The notes under the pieces were generated by a model. It saw nothing but the letters and a program-made list of their open reading frames with translations. It was not told the origin of the DNA and ran no database searches. A DNA stretch of 58,269 nucleotides from Bacteroidota bacterium. GTDB lineage: Bacteria; Bacteroidota; Bacteroidia; Flavobacteriales; Weeksellaceae. Positions 36,114 to 44,419 of the stretch are shown here, piece by piece. The stretch is from assembly GCA_023386965.1 (NCBI GenBank), contig JAEWIR010000014.1:1-58269 (forward strand). Direction: 5' to 3'. The position numbers and the translations under genes were made by a program. Within the stretch, counting starts at the first letter, position 1. Every line of letters starts with the position of its first letter.

Positions 36114-38165
36114 TTAGTCGCCTGTGATCATATGATGAAGGCTTTGCTTCATTGATTCAAGCTGCGATTTCTTTTCCTCGATTTTCTTATAGGTGTCTTT
36201 CAGTAACGGATTTTCCGGCGTTGGATTGTGGAAGAAACCGAGATTATTTTCAAGTTTAACAATTTCAGCTTCCAAATCGGCAATTTGGTTCTTGATTTTT
36301 CTGGCCTTATCAGTCACCTGATTTTCGGATAAACCTTCCTCTTTGAGGTCGTAATCGTGGATTTTGTTGAGTTTCATCTTTTCCCTCAACACCCTGTTGA
36401 ACTCAGTGTTGATAGATAATTTCTCACGTGGAACCTTGCCGATGCTGTTCCAGCTGTTTTTGATCTGTTCAATTTTCTCCACGCTGCCTTCTGCTTCGTT
36501 TACTTCAGAAAGTTCGTCCAGCAACGCTTTTTTCTTCTTGTAGTTTTCCTTCCAGTTATCGCCGCCTGCATCATTCTTGGCGCGGTAGTTTTCAAAGAAA
36601 ACATTGCAGGTATTTCGGAATTCATCCCAAACTTTGTTGGTCATGCTTCGCGGTACATGGCCAATCTTTTTCCAGTCTTCCTGCAGTTTCTTAAACAAAG
36701 GTATCGCAGTTTCCCAGTCTTCCGTGTTCATATGCGCCTTAGCGGTCTCTATAAGCTTTAGTTTTTCATCCAGGTTGTGCTGCTGACTGTTTTTCAGTCC
36801 TTTGTAAAACTCATTTTTCCGGTTATTAAAGGTGCGCAGTACCTGCTTAAAATCATTCCAGTTTTGGTTGGAAATCTTGCGGGGTACGCTGCCGGTTTTC
36901 AGAAACTCAGTGCGCAGTTCCTCTACCTGCTTTATGGCATTCTGCCAGTAGTTATGATTGGGGTCTTTTTCCGGCTGAACCAGTTTCTTAATATGCTCTA
37001 TAATACCGTTCTTCTTTTCCAGATTGGCAGTCTGCTCACTCTCAATCTGACTGCTGAGTTCGGCCCGGCGTTCGTGCACCCTGTTGGAAATTTCCTTAAA
37101 CAGCTGCCATGTTTTCTCGCGGAATTCCTCTGCTACAGGTTCTGCCTCTTCTTTCCAAAGTTTGTGCAGGTACTGCAGTTCATTAAGTGCTTTCTGTACA
37201 GAGGGCTCGTTTTCCAGTTCCCGGGCGCGGGCGATTATATGTTCGCGCTTTTCCAGGTTGTGAGCATATTCCTGTTCCAGATATTCTTTGTTCATGTCCA
37301 GCATCTGGTAAAACTGGTTCAGATGGTGGAAGTAATTGTTGTTCAGTAATTTGAATTCCGATTTTGGTACCTGGCCGGCCTGGCTCCAGGCCTCCTTGAT
37401 CTCACGGATCTCCCGAAAAAAGTTGGTGCCTACCTCAGAGTTTGTATAAAGATTTTTCAACCGTTCAATAACGGCCTGGCGGGTTTCCAGGTTTTTCGCA
37501 TGTTCTTCTTCCTGCTTTTTGTGGAATTCGTCCTGTTTTTCCCGGTAAATGTTACTCAGTCCCGAAAGTTTCGCTTTGGAAGGATGTTCATAGCTGAAGT
37601 CCTCCTCACCACTTCCCGCGGATGCCAGTTCCTGCTTCTTCTCTTCGGTTTCATCATGAATAATTCGTGAAGCCTCATCCCGGAGTTTGGCAAATAATTT
37701 AAAATCCGCTCCGCCATCCTTGCTGTTGATGACCTTTTCCATCCGGTCAAAGATCTGCGTCAGCGTAAGGCCCGAAACTTCGTCGTCAGTAGAGTGCATC
37801 TCCTCAGGATGAATTCCATCAGGAGTATTTTCTTCCGCGGACGTCTCAGTATTAATATTTACTGATGCTTCAGCCTCATGTTCAGGTGTTTCCGGCTCCT
37901 GTACAGGCAGCGGTTCAGTATCGGTAGCTGGCGCTTCAACCGGCGTTTCGGGAACATCTGGACTGGAAGGTTTTTCCTCAACAGAGCTGCTTTCTTCAGC
38001 CGGAACCTCCGTATTAGTGACAGTTGCACCGGATTCAGCAATTGCTTCATCAGGCTGTGGGGTTTCTGTAGAATGATCAGTTGGTGATTCGGAAACAGTT
38101 TCCGGCTGTTGTACAGCAGCAGGTTTTTTTTCTTCGTTCTCGGAGTGTGATGGTTCCGGTGTCAT
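36114..38165 (-). CDS. DUF349 repeat protein
   Basis: A 683 aa cytoplasmic protein. The first 130 residues are acidic, Pro/Glu/Thr-rich and probably disordered. From about 190 onward it is strongly helical with coiled-coil-like repeats. Several DUF349 units recur (for example EIREIKEAWSQAGQVPKSEF near 263, QEDWKKIGHVPRSMTNKVWD and IKNSWNSIGKVPREKLSINT). Function of this family is unclear. Reading of the repeat count is approximate. Confidence 0.85.
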   Translation of the reverse strand: MTPEPSHSENEEKKPAAVQQPETVSESPTDHSTETPQPDEAIAESGATVTNTEVPAEESSSVEEKPSSPDVPETPVEAPATDTEPLPVQEPETPEHEAEASVNINTETSAEENTPDGIHPEEMHSTDDEVSGLTLTQIFDRMEKVINSKDGGADFKLFAKLRDEASRIIHDETEEKKQELASAGSGEEDFSYEHPSKAKLSGLSNIYREKQDEFHKKQEEEHAKNLETRQAVIERLKNLYTNSEVGTNFFREIREIKEAWSQAGQVPKSEFKLLNNNYFHHLNQFYQMLDMNKEYLEQEYAHNLEKREHIIARARELENEPSVQKALNELQYLHKLWKEEAEPVAEEFREKTWQLFKEISNRVHERRAELSSQIESEQTANLEKKNGIIEHIKKLVQPEKDPNHNYWQNAIKQVEELRTEFLKTGSVPRKISNQNWNDFKQVLRTFNNRKNEFYKGLKNSQQHNLDEKLKLIETAKAHMNTEDWETAIPLFKKLQEDWKKIGHVPRSMTNKVWDEFRNTCNVFFENYRAKNDAGGDNWKENYKKKKALLDELSEVNEAEGSVEKIEQIKNSWNSIGKVPREKLSINTEFNRVLREKMKLNKIHDYDLKEEGLSENQVTDKARKIKNQIADLEAEIVKLENNLGFFHNPTPENPLLKDTYKKIEEKKSQLESMKQSLHHMITGD

Positions 38166-38309
38166 AGCCAGTCTTTTTTAGTTATATTTCGTTAAATGGT
38201 GATTCAGGTGCTTACAGCAACTCTTTTGTGCAATAAATATAAACAAAAATTATAACTCACAGAAAAAGGTAGTCTCAAAGGTGAACTGTTTGCCTGGGGA
38301 TCATCCTGT

Positions 38310-39044
38310 TCACGCCTCCCTGTTCCAAATTTCCCAGGCTTTCTCTGCCTGCTGCTCCAGCATCATCTGCCCGTTAGCAGTTATCGCGCCCCTTGAGGCA
38401 GATTCACGCAAAAAAGAGGTTTGGGAAGGATTGTAAATAAGGTCTATTACCACATGTTTAGGGGAAAGGGCTTCAAAAGGAAATTTTAGACAGTCACCAA
38501 TATTGGGAAAAGTGCCCACAGGTGTGGTTTGGACAATGATTTTATGGGCCTGTACCTCTTCAGCGGTAAGTGTATCGAAATTAAGCGCGCCCCTTCTGTA
38601 AACGGTATTATACGGTATTTGATGTTGCTTCAGCACATACTGAACAGCTTTAGCGGCACCTCCATTACCTAAAATCAGCGCAGACCGGTGATTATCCTGC
38701 CTGAGCTTCAATAAGGTGGCCTCAAATCCTGCGGCGTCGGTATTGTATCCCTTCAGATGTCCGTTCCGGACTGCAACCGTATTTACGGCACCTATCATCC
38801 TTGCTTCTTCGCTGAGACTGTCCAACAGTGGGATGATCTCCTCTTTAAAAGGTATGGTAACGTTAAATCCACTTAATTTTTCCTTTTCACAAAAATGCCT
38901 TAAACTATCGAGGTCATTAAGATCAAATATTTTGTAAGAGTAGTTATCCAGACCGAGTTGCCTGAATTTCTCTGTAAAGTATATTCCTGAAAATGAGTAG
39001 GAAATATTCCGTCCGATCAGACCAAACTTTTTTGCAGCAGCCAT
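38310..39044 (-). CDS. aroE: Shikimate dehydrogenase AroE
   Basis: It reduces 3-dehydroshikimate to shikimate with NADPH in aromatic amino acid synthesis. At 244 aa it is slightly short for the family. The substrate-binding SYSFSGIYFTEKF lies near 16-28, the catalytic Lys in GFNVTIPFKEEIIPLLDSL near 58-76, and the Rossmann turn LILGNGGAAKAVQYVLK near 125-141. A -7 box (TATTTTTG, minus) ends only 4 nt before the ATG, so the mRNA is probably leaderless. A terminator for the upstream gene abuts that box. Confidence 0.92.
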   Translation of the reverse strand: MAAAKKFGLIGRNISYSFSGIYFTEKFRQLGLDNYSYKIFDLNDLDSLRHFCEKEKLSGFNVTIPFKEEIIPLLDSLSEEARMIGAVNTVAVRNGHLKGYNTDAAGFEATLLKLRQDNHRSALILGNGGAAKAVQYVLKQHQIPYNTVYRRGALNFDTLTAEEVQAHKIIVQTTPVGTFPNIGDCLKFPFEALSPKHVVIDLIYNPSQTSFLRESASRGAITANGQMMLEQQAEKAWEIWNREA

Positions 39045-39048
39045 GATT

Positions 39049-39056
39049 CAAAAATA
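39049..39056 (-). promoter_or_regulatory. aroE -7 box, leaderless arrangement
   Basis: TATTTTTG on the minus strand ends 4 nt before the aroE ATG. Since the Bacteroidota start site lies a few bases past this box, transcription should begin at or near the start codon. Confidence 0.55.
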
Positions 39057-39084
39057 CAAAAAAGGCCGGTAAAAATGCCGGCCT
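39057..39084 (-). terminator. Terminator of the T9SS endonuclease gene
   Basis: On the minus strand the stem AGGCCGG (7 bp, with its complement and an 8-nt loop) is followed by six T residues and then directly by the aroE -7 box. Confidence 0.7.
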
Positions 39085-39110
39085 CACTTATTTGGGATGA
39101 ACAGTAAACG

Positions 39111-40883
39111 CTATTTCACGATGAATTGGATTGATTTTCCGTCCAAAGCCAGGAAATAAACACCTGATTTTAAATTGTTCAGTTTAATGCTGTCCGACTT
39201 TACAAAGGGTTTTGCCACACTTTGCACCAATCTCCCGTCTGCGCTGTAGATATCTGCTTTAAGGACCTTCTTCAAATCAGGTCCACTTACAAAAATCTCA
39301 TTGTTTACAACTGGATTTGGATAAAGGCTCAGGTTCGGCAGCGCGGAAATTTCACCTGTACCCAACGTATAGCAAGTCCAGCTAAGGTCGTCAAAGGCCA
39401 CACGGTTACCGGTGATGCTGTTGTCGGTGATGCTGATCACGGCATTGCCGGAAATATTTAGGTTGTCTATTGTAGTAGTCACCGAAGTGTCCGGTGTGCC
39501 GCTATAAGGTATCGTACCCACAATATTGCCGTTTACGCGAAGGTTAAATGTACCAGCATTAGCGCCAAATTTTAACTGTGTAGTTACCGTAATGCTTTTG
39601 ATTCCGCCCGTAACAGTCGAAGAGGTCAGCGATCCGTTTCGGATGGTGATGGCACGGCCATTAATAGTTTGGTCGGTGCGGGCGTCGGTTGCCGTCCAGG
39701 TAATATTGTTGGAAGTCCAGGTACGGACTGCGTAACCACTGTTATTGGCCGGCATTCCGTCGAAAGTTTCAGTCCCGCAACTTCCGCCGGGTGTGCCTGC
39801 TGCAGTAGTTGCCGTTACGGTATTGCTCGCTGTCGAAACATTACCTGCCAGGTCTTTGGCTATAACGTGAAAAGTGTAGGCAGTAGCAGGTGCAAGTCCA
39901 CTAACCGTGGCCGACGTTCCCGAAACAGTAGAATGGTATACACCGTTTACATAAATATCATACGCTACCACTGCAATATTATCGGTAGAAGCAGTCCAGC
40001 TTAAGGGAACTGAAGAACTTGTAGGTGTACCTGCGGTAAGTCCTGCAGGCGCGCTGGGAGCAATAGTATCTGAAGTTCCCCAAATGGTATTCACCCACTG
40101 AGGGTTGTCTATAAATGGATTTCTGTTGCCCTGAAAGGTGTAAGAAGCATTGTTCCGGGCAATTTCAACCTGCGAAACAGGATCCTGCGCGTGCCACAGC
40201 AGGAGTTGCTGCAGTTGCCAGGACTGAAGTCCGGGGTAGGCAGAGCCTCCCAGCATATCGCCGGAACTGAAGCTGCTTAACTGGTTTTCATATCTAGTTA
40301 CAAAATAGAATATCATTCTGGCAACATCACCTTTGAAGGCGTCGATCGGCTCGAAAACCGTTCCGCTGAAGCCCGGAGAAACCGAGGCTCCAAGTTTGGA
40401 GCCGTTTAACGAAGTGAATGTAGTTGCGCCTACCATTCCAAAGGGAAAGTTATTCCTCATGCCGTTTACTTTCCCATCTGTGGCGCGAACGAAATGTATG
40501 TCGTTTTTCATTGGGCTGGCTTCATTGAAAAGACTTTGAGGCACAATGTGTTCGCGGTTGTAACAGTCGCCTTCATTGGAATAATTGCCGCACTGTTCTG
40601 TTATGGGAGTAAAAGTATAAGGATCCGGACCTACCACATTTTCGGAGTAGATATCCAGGATGGTACCGTCATTTTCGTAAAAATAATCGCGGTCTGTAGT
40701 CAGGTAGCCGGTCCAGAGGCCGCCGTAACCCATATCCGAGTGGCCGTTGGTAATGATGGTGCTAAGCTGGGTTTTCAACTGTGCGCCGGTGCCTGTAGCG
40801 CCGCTGTAATAGCCCGCTGGTGGCTGTGCGGATAGCAGGCCGTAAAACAGACTCAGAATAAATATCACTGAAGACTTTTTCAT
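39111..40883 (-). CDS. Secreted endonuclease I family protein with FN3 and T9SS sorting domains
   Basis: A 590 aa extracellular protein. It starts with a signal peptide (SSVIFILSLFYGLLSA). An endonuclease I domain covers about 30-265 with CYNREHIVPQSLFNEASPM near 107-125, the His-metal active site of the family. A fibronectin type III domain lies near 272-362 (APAGLTAGTPTSSSVPLSW). The end has the type IX secretion C-terminal domain (LSLYPNPVVNNEIFVSG ... KSGVYFLALDGKSIQFIVK). A -7 box TAATTTTG (40914-40921, minus) lies 30 nt upstream. Confidence 0.9.
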   Translation of the reverse strand: MKKSSVIFILSLFYGLLSAQPPAGYYSGATGTGAQLKTQLSTIITNGHSDMGYGGLWTGYLTTDRDYFYENDGTILDIYSENVVGPDPYTFTPITEQCGNYSNEGDCYNREHIVPQSLFNEASPMKNDIHFVRATDGKVNGMRNNFPFGMVGATTFTSLNGSKLGASVSPGFSGTVFEPIDAFKGDVARMIFYFVTRYENQLSSFSSGDMLGGSAYPGLQSWQLQQLLLWHAQDPVSQVEIARNNASYTFQGNRNPFIDNPQWVNTIWGTSDTIAPSAPAGLTAGTPTSSSVPLSWTASTDNIAVVAYDIYVNGVYHSTVSGTSATVSGLAPATAYTFHVIAKDLAGNVSTASNTVTATTAAGTPGGSCGTETFDGMPANNSGYAVRTWTSNNITWTATDARTDQTINGRAITIRNGSLTSSTVTGGIKSITVTTQLKFGANAGTFNLRVNGNIVGTIPYSGTPDTSVTTTIDNLNISGNAVISITDNSITGNRVAFDDLSWTCYTLGTGEISALPNLSLYPNPVVNNEIFVSGPDLKKVLKADIYSADGRLVQSVAKPFVKSDSIKLNNLKSGVYFLALDGKSIQFIVK

Positions 40884-40913
40884 AATGTATTGAACTGTAA
40901 AAAATTGGAAGGC

Positions 40914-40921
40914 AAAATTAC
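40914..40921 (-). promoter_or_regulatory. -7 box of the secreted endonuclease gene
   Basis: TAATTTTG on the minus strand matches TAnnTTTG, 30 nt before the ATG at 40883. No -33 TTG is visible. Confidence 0.4.
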
Positions 40922-40943
40922 TAAAAAAATAAGTAGCAGCGTG

Positions 40944-42155
40944 TTAAGCTTTAGTAATGTGCTGTCTGTTGATTTTGGAGAATACCCAGGAGATCAGCAG
41001 GCCAAAGGTTGCGGCTGTAACGGCCACGATAAGATAGTTGACGGGCAGAATACGCACCGGAAAGGCCAGGTCTATGGCAGCGTTGGCTTTAAAGAAACCC
41101 GTTTGAAGCTGTATGAAACAAACCACTGTTCCAATAAACAGTCCCGAAATGATGCCCGTAAAGACGATAAGCATACCTGTATAGAAGTAGGTTTTCCGCA
41201 GGTCGCGCAGCGGCAGACCCAGTGAAAGCAGGGATCGGGCCTGTTCTTTTTTGTCCAGCTGCAGGATGATAATAGCGCCCGCAAGGTTAAAGGTAGTGAT
41301 GAAAATTACAAGTACGAAGATGAAGTAGATAAACAGTTTTTCAATGTTGATCATTTTCCAGAAGGCGGCATTCTCTTCCTTTTTGGTGGTGATTATATAA
41401 TTGTTCCCTAACTGCTTCTGCAGCTCATCCCGAACCGTATCGGCTTTATCGGAGTTGCGAAGCTTCACCAATAGTTGATAAGCCGCACTTTCCGGGAGGT
41501 TCAGAAGTTGCTGTGCCAGCTGTATAGGCGCAATGATATAATTGTTAAGCTGGTCGTTGCCGGAGAAGACCCCGGTTACATAAATCTCCTGCCTGTTAAA
41601 GATATCCTCTTCCTTATTGATAAGACCTGTTCCTGCTTTCGGCATGAAGACAGTGGCAAAATCAGCCTGACTGCCCACCGGGATGGAGAGTCGATTGCCA
41701 AGTTGGTTTTCCATTACTACCTCGTTCGGAAACTCAAAAGTGGGGTAGGAGCCGTAAAAAATGTTTTTATTAACCGGATTTACAGAGATGTAAGCTGAAT
41801 CCACACCACGCAGGTAGGCAATATCGCCTTTTCCGCCGTAATCGATATAGACTTTCTCTTCGATGGCCTTGGAAAATCCTGCCACATCCTCTCTTTTTCT
41901 TATTACTTCCTGGAGTTTGGCCACATCCTTCAGGACTTTACCCTGCCTGCTTTTCACCGTAAGATCGGCGTGCAGGTCGGAAATCAGTTCACGGTTGAGG
42001 TCTTCCAGACCAGAAAATACGGAGATGATAATAAACATCGCAGCAACTGCTACCATCATAGCCAGTGCGGCCAGCCAGGTAATAAAAGTTACGGCCGTAC
42101 TGCCTTTTTTGGCAATAAGGTAACGTTTGGCTATGTGAAAAGCAGTCCCGGTCAC
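40944..42155 (-). CDS. ABC transporter permease, LolC/LolE-like (lipoprotein release)
   Basis: A 403 aa inner-membrane permease of the FtsX/MacB superfamily. It has a membrane helix at about 22-45, a long periplasmic domain (about 46-270) and three C-terminal helices (about 275-300, 325-350, 368-390). The KKEQARSLLSLGLPLRDLRK loop is typical of LolC/E. Such permeases release lipoproteins toward the outer membrane with an ATPase partner, not seen nearby. It is 8 nt after rbfA on the same strand. Confidence 0.82.
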   Translation of the reverse strand: MTGTAFHIAKRYLIAKKGSTAVTFITWLAALAMMVAVAAMFIIISVFSGLEDLNRELISDLHADLTVKSRQGKVLKDVAKLQEVIRKREDVAGFSKAIEEKVYIDYGGKGDIAYLRGVDSAYISVNPVNKNIFYGSYPTFEFPNEVVMENQLGNRLSIPVGSQADFATVFMPKAGTGLINKEEDIFNRQEIYVTGVFSGNDQLNNYIIAPIQLAQQLLNLPESAAYQLLVKLRNSDKADTVRDELQKQLGNNYIITTKKEENAAFWKMINIEKLFIYFIFVLVIFITTFNLAGAIIILQLDKKEQARSLLSLGLPLRDLRKTYFYTGMLIVFTGIISGLFIGTVVCFIQLQTGFFKANAAIDLAFPVRILPVNYLIVAVTAATFGLLISWVFSKINRQHITKA

Positions 42156-42163
42156 TTTAGGAA

Positions 42164-42526
42164 TTAAAGCATTGGATTATCACCTTCTCCCCGAAGTTCT
42201 TTTTCAATCTTTTCAACATCGTCCAGCGACGTATCCAGATAAAAGTTAAGCTGGGGAATGACGCGTACCTGCTTGCCCATTTTCTGGCCTATAAAATTAC
42301 GGTACTGGGATTTGTTCACCTCAATTTCCTGCATTATCGGTTTGCGGAATTCCTGTGGGAAAATACTGAGATAGATCTTGGCAATGCTGAGGTCGGGAGT
42401 AACTTTCACATCAGAAACACTCACCATAAAGCTTTCCTTACTCTCGGATGACTGCTTGCGGAAGAGTTCTGCAAAATCTTCCTGGATAATCTGTGCTACT
42501 TTTCGCTGTCTGTTACTTTCGTTCAT
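42164..42526 (-). CDS. rbfA: Ribosome-binding factor A
   Basis: A 120 aa KH-like factor that aids 16S rRNA maturation in the 30S subunit. The start MNESNRQRKVAQIIQEDFAELF and the segment SVSDVKVTPDLSIAKIYLSI near 51-70 are characteristic. A -7 box (TAAATTTG, minus) ends 4 nt before the ATG, so the mRNA may be leaderless. It is the first gene of a pair with the LolC/E-like permease. Confidence 0.94.
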   Translation of the reverse strand: MNESNRQRKVAQIIQEDFAELFRKQSSESKESFMVSVSDVKVTPDLSIAKIYLSIFPQEFRKPIMQEIEVNKSQYRNFIGQKMGKQVRVIPQLNFYLDTSLDDVEKIEKELRGEGDNPML

Positions 42527-42530
42527 GGGG

Positions 42531-42538
42531 CAAATTTA
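42531..42538 (-). promoter_or_regulatory. rbfA -7 box, leaderless arrangement
   Basis: TAAATTTG on the minus strand is followed by four C/G bases and the rbfA ATG. It sits directly beside a plus-strand -7 box at 42540-42547. Confidence 0.5.
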
Positions 42539-42539
42539 C

Positions 42540-42547
42540 TACTTTTG
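42540..42547 (+). promoter_or_regulatory. Putative -7 box for the mce transcript
   Basis: TACTTTTG on the plus strand matches TAnnTTTG. Its transcript would run through the two hairpins before reaching mce at 42735, a leader of about 185 nt. Confidence 0.4.
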
Positions 42548-42567
42548 TTTCAATTATCAGGGCGTGT

Positions 42568-42606
42568 CCTATTAGTTGCGCGGCCTGCGGCCGCGCAACT
42601 AATAGG
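42568..42606. repeat. Perfect 39-nt palindromic hairpin
   Basis: Two perfect 18-bp arms surround a 3-nt TGC loop; one arm begins CCTATTAGTTGCGCGG. It lies in the gap between rbfA and mce and is followed after 20 nt by a second long hairpin. Confidence 0.85.
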
Positions 42607-42626
42607 CCGGTCTCCGTGCAGTCGCT

Positions 42627-42677
42627 TTTTCTCTGTTTGGGGGCGGCGGCGCAGCCGCCGCACCCAAACAGAGAAAA
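42627..42677. repeat. GC-core long hairpin
   Basis: A 15-bp arm (TTTTCTCTGTTTGGG with its complement), one mismatch, then an 8-bp core (GCGGCGGC with its complement) around a 3-nt loop. The core equals that of the hairpin at 22-68, while the outer arms differ in sequence but still pair. Confidence 0.85.
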
Positions 42678-42734
42678 GAGCTCCAACAGTGCACTCCGCC
42701 CTCACGCGCGGGAAGTCATCAAAACAAATTCAGC

Positions 42735-43133
42735 ATGAAAATAGAACATTTAGGAATCGCCGTAAAATCACTGGAAACATCAGATAATCTGTTTGCCCGC
42801 CTTTTGGGAAAGGACAGTTATAAAAAGGAGTCCGTTGAAAGGGAAGGCGTCACAACGTCCTTTTATCAGGTGGGTGACAGCAAGATCGAGCTTTTGGAAG
42901 CAAGCAATGCCGACAGTCCCATCGCCAAATTCCTGGATAAAAAAGGGGAGGGGATCCATCACATCGCTTTTGGCGTAAATGATATCCGGCAGGAAATCGA
43001 CAGGTTAAAGAATGAAGGTTTTGTGTTTATTTCCGAAGAGCCTAAAGACGGCGCCGACAATAAGCTGGTGGTTTTTCTTCATCCAAAGTCAACGAATGGA
43101 GTGTTGGTAGAATTATGTCAGGAAAAGCCCTGA
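42735..43133 (+). CDS. mce: Methylmalonyl-CoA epimerase
   Basis: It interconverts (R)- and (S)-methylmalonyl-CoA, linking propionyl-CoA or odd-chain and branched-chain breakdown to succinyl-CoA. At 132 aa it is a glyoxalase/VOC-fold protein. MKIEHLGIAVKSLETSDNLF begins the first beta module, DSKIELLEASNADSPIAKFL and GEGIHHIAFGVNDIRQEI carry metal-ligand positions, and NGVLVELCQEK closes the fold with the last Glu. A long palindromic leader lies upstream. Confidence 0.92.
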   Translation: MKIEHLGIAVKSLETSDNLFARLLGKDSYKKESVEREGVTTSFYQVGDSKIELLEASNADSPIAKFLDKKGEGIHHIAFGVNDIRQEIDRLKNEGFVFISEEPKDGADNKLVVFLHPKSTNGVLVELCQEKP

Positions 43134-43161
43134 AAAATTTTTACAAATTCAAAAAAATATT

Positions 43162-43169
43162 TACATTTG
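43162..43169 (+). promoter_or_regulatory. tRNA-Met -7 box
   Basis: TACATTTG matches TAnnTTTG and lies 38 nt before the tRNA 5' end. No TTG is visible at -33. Confidence 0.45.
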
Positions 43170-43207
43170 CAACTCGCAAAACAAAAGGCTCACCCCAATT
43201 GTTTTCT

Positions 43208-43281
43208 GGCCTTGTAACTCAGCTGGTTAGAGTAGCTGACTCATAATCAGCAAGTCCTTGGTTCGAGCCCAAGCTGGGCCA
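43208..43281 (+). tRNA. tRNA-Met (anticodon CAT)
   Basis: A 74-nt cloverleaf. The acceptor stem GGCCTTG pairs with CTGGGCC (one T-T mismatch and a G-T pair), then discriminator A. The anticodon stem-loop is GCTGA-CTCATAA-TCAGC. The CAT anticodon could in principle be the Ile2 form read after lysidine modification, which sequence alone cannot settle; the overall sequence fits elongator tRNA-Met. CCA is not encoded. Confidence 0.93.
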
Positions 43282-43290
43282 CTTAAAGTT

Positions 43291-43325
43291 GAAGCACTTA
43301 CACAGATGTAGGTGCTTCCTTTTTT
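43291..43325 (+). terminator. Terminator after tRNA-Met
   Basis: A 12-bp stem (GAAGCACTTACA with its complement, one T-G pair, 4-nt loop) is followed by a T-rich run 9 nt past the tRNA. Confidence 0.8.
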
Positions 43326-43524
43326 ATATCTATAGCTGTTTCCTCCTGTCTGCATATAGTCCCTTAGATAGTGATCTTCGGTATATAGTCATATTTACCG
43401 GTCCACTAATTTCCTATTGTTCTTATTTGTATGTTCAATGAGAATGACCTTACATTGGAATAAATATTGACAACAGTCTTGAAAATTTTTACATTACAAA
43501 ATCAACTAACATCAAAAAAGAATT

Positions 43525-44205
43525 ATGAACGTACTGTTTGTCTTAACGTCCCACGCAGAGCTGGGAAATACTGGAAAGAAAACCGGTTTCTGGATTGAGG
43601 AATTTGCCAGCCCTTATTATTACCTCACGGACAGGGGTGTTGAAGTGACGCTGGCGTCACCGGCGGGAGGTCAGCCGCCAATTGATCCTACGAGTGATAA
43701 ACCTGAAAACCAGACTGAAGCCACCATTCGTTTCAAAGGAGATGAAGCTCTGCAGGAAAAACTAAGCAGGACGCTGCCCCTGGCAGAGGTAAGCGCACAT
43801 GACTATGATGCCGTTTTCTATCCCGGTGGACACGGGCCGCTTTGGGATTTGGCGGAAAGCGAAGATTCTGCGTTACTGATACAGACCTTTTGCGGTTTGG
43901 AGAAGCCGGTTGGATTTGTTTGCCACGCACCGGCAGCATTAAAAAATGTGAAAGATGATAACGGTGAACCTTTGGTAAAGAGTAAGAATGTGACCGGATT
44001 TTCCAATACTGAAGAAGATCTTGTGCAGCTCACTGAAGTCGTGCCCTTTCTGGTAGAGGATATGCTGAAGGAAAAGGGTGGGAACTATTCCAAATCGGGT
44101 GATTTTGAACCATATGCAGTTGTAGACGGGCTCCTTATTACAGGACAGAATCCGGCCTCATCTGAGAAGGTTGCAGAACTTTTACTGGCTCAGCTGAAAA
44201 AATAG
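43525..44205 (+). CDS. DJ-1/PfpI family protein (glyoxalase III/Hsp31-like)
   Basis: A 226 aa cytoplasmic protein of the type 1 glutamine amidotransferase-like superfamily. TGFWIEEFASPYYYL near 20-34 places a Glu for the active site. The nucleophile elbow is GFVCHAPAAL (Cys133, His134). AVFYPGGHGPLWDL near 96-109 is the oxyanion part. These mark the Hsp31 subgroup with methylglyoxalase or deglycase-type activity against reactive carbonyls. The activity is inferred from the family. Confidence 0.85.
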   Translation: MNVLFVLTSHAELGNTGKKTGFWIEEFASPYYYLTDRGVEVTLASPAGGQPPIDPTSDKPENQTEATIRFKGDEALQEKLSRTLPLAEVSAHDYDAVFYPGGHGPLWDLAESEDSALLIQTFCGLEKPVGFVCHAPAALKNVKDDNGEPLVKSKNVTGFSNTEEDLVQLTEVVPFLVEDMLKEKGGNYSKSGDFEPYAVVDGLLITGQNPASSEKVAELLLAQLKK

Positions 44206-44419
44206 TTTTTACTCAGATTTATGTAAAGTTCCGTGGTGAATATCGCGGAATTTTTTATTGGTAATAAATCACTCAGTTAACGCTCATCCACGGTCGTGAA
44301 TATAATCAGTGATGCCCACCGGCAAGTCACGGCATTTTGTGCGCAATTAAAATGTCAGATATTGCTGCTTGATTGTTGCCTCAGAAATTAATAAATTGCT
44401 TTCTCTAAAAACAATTGCC

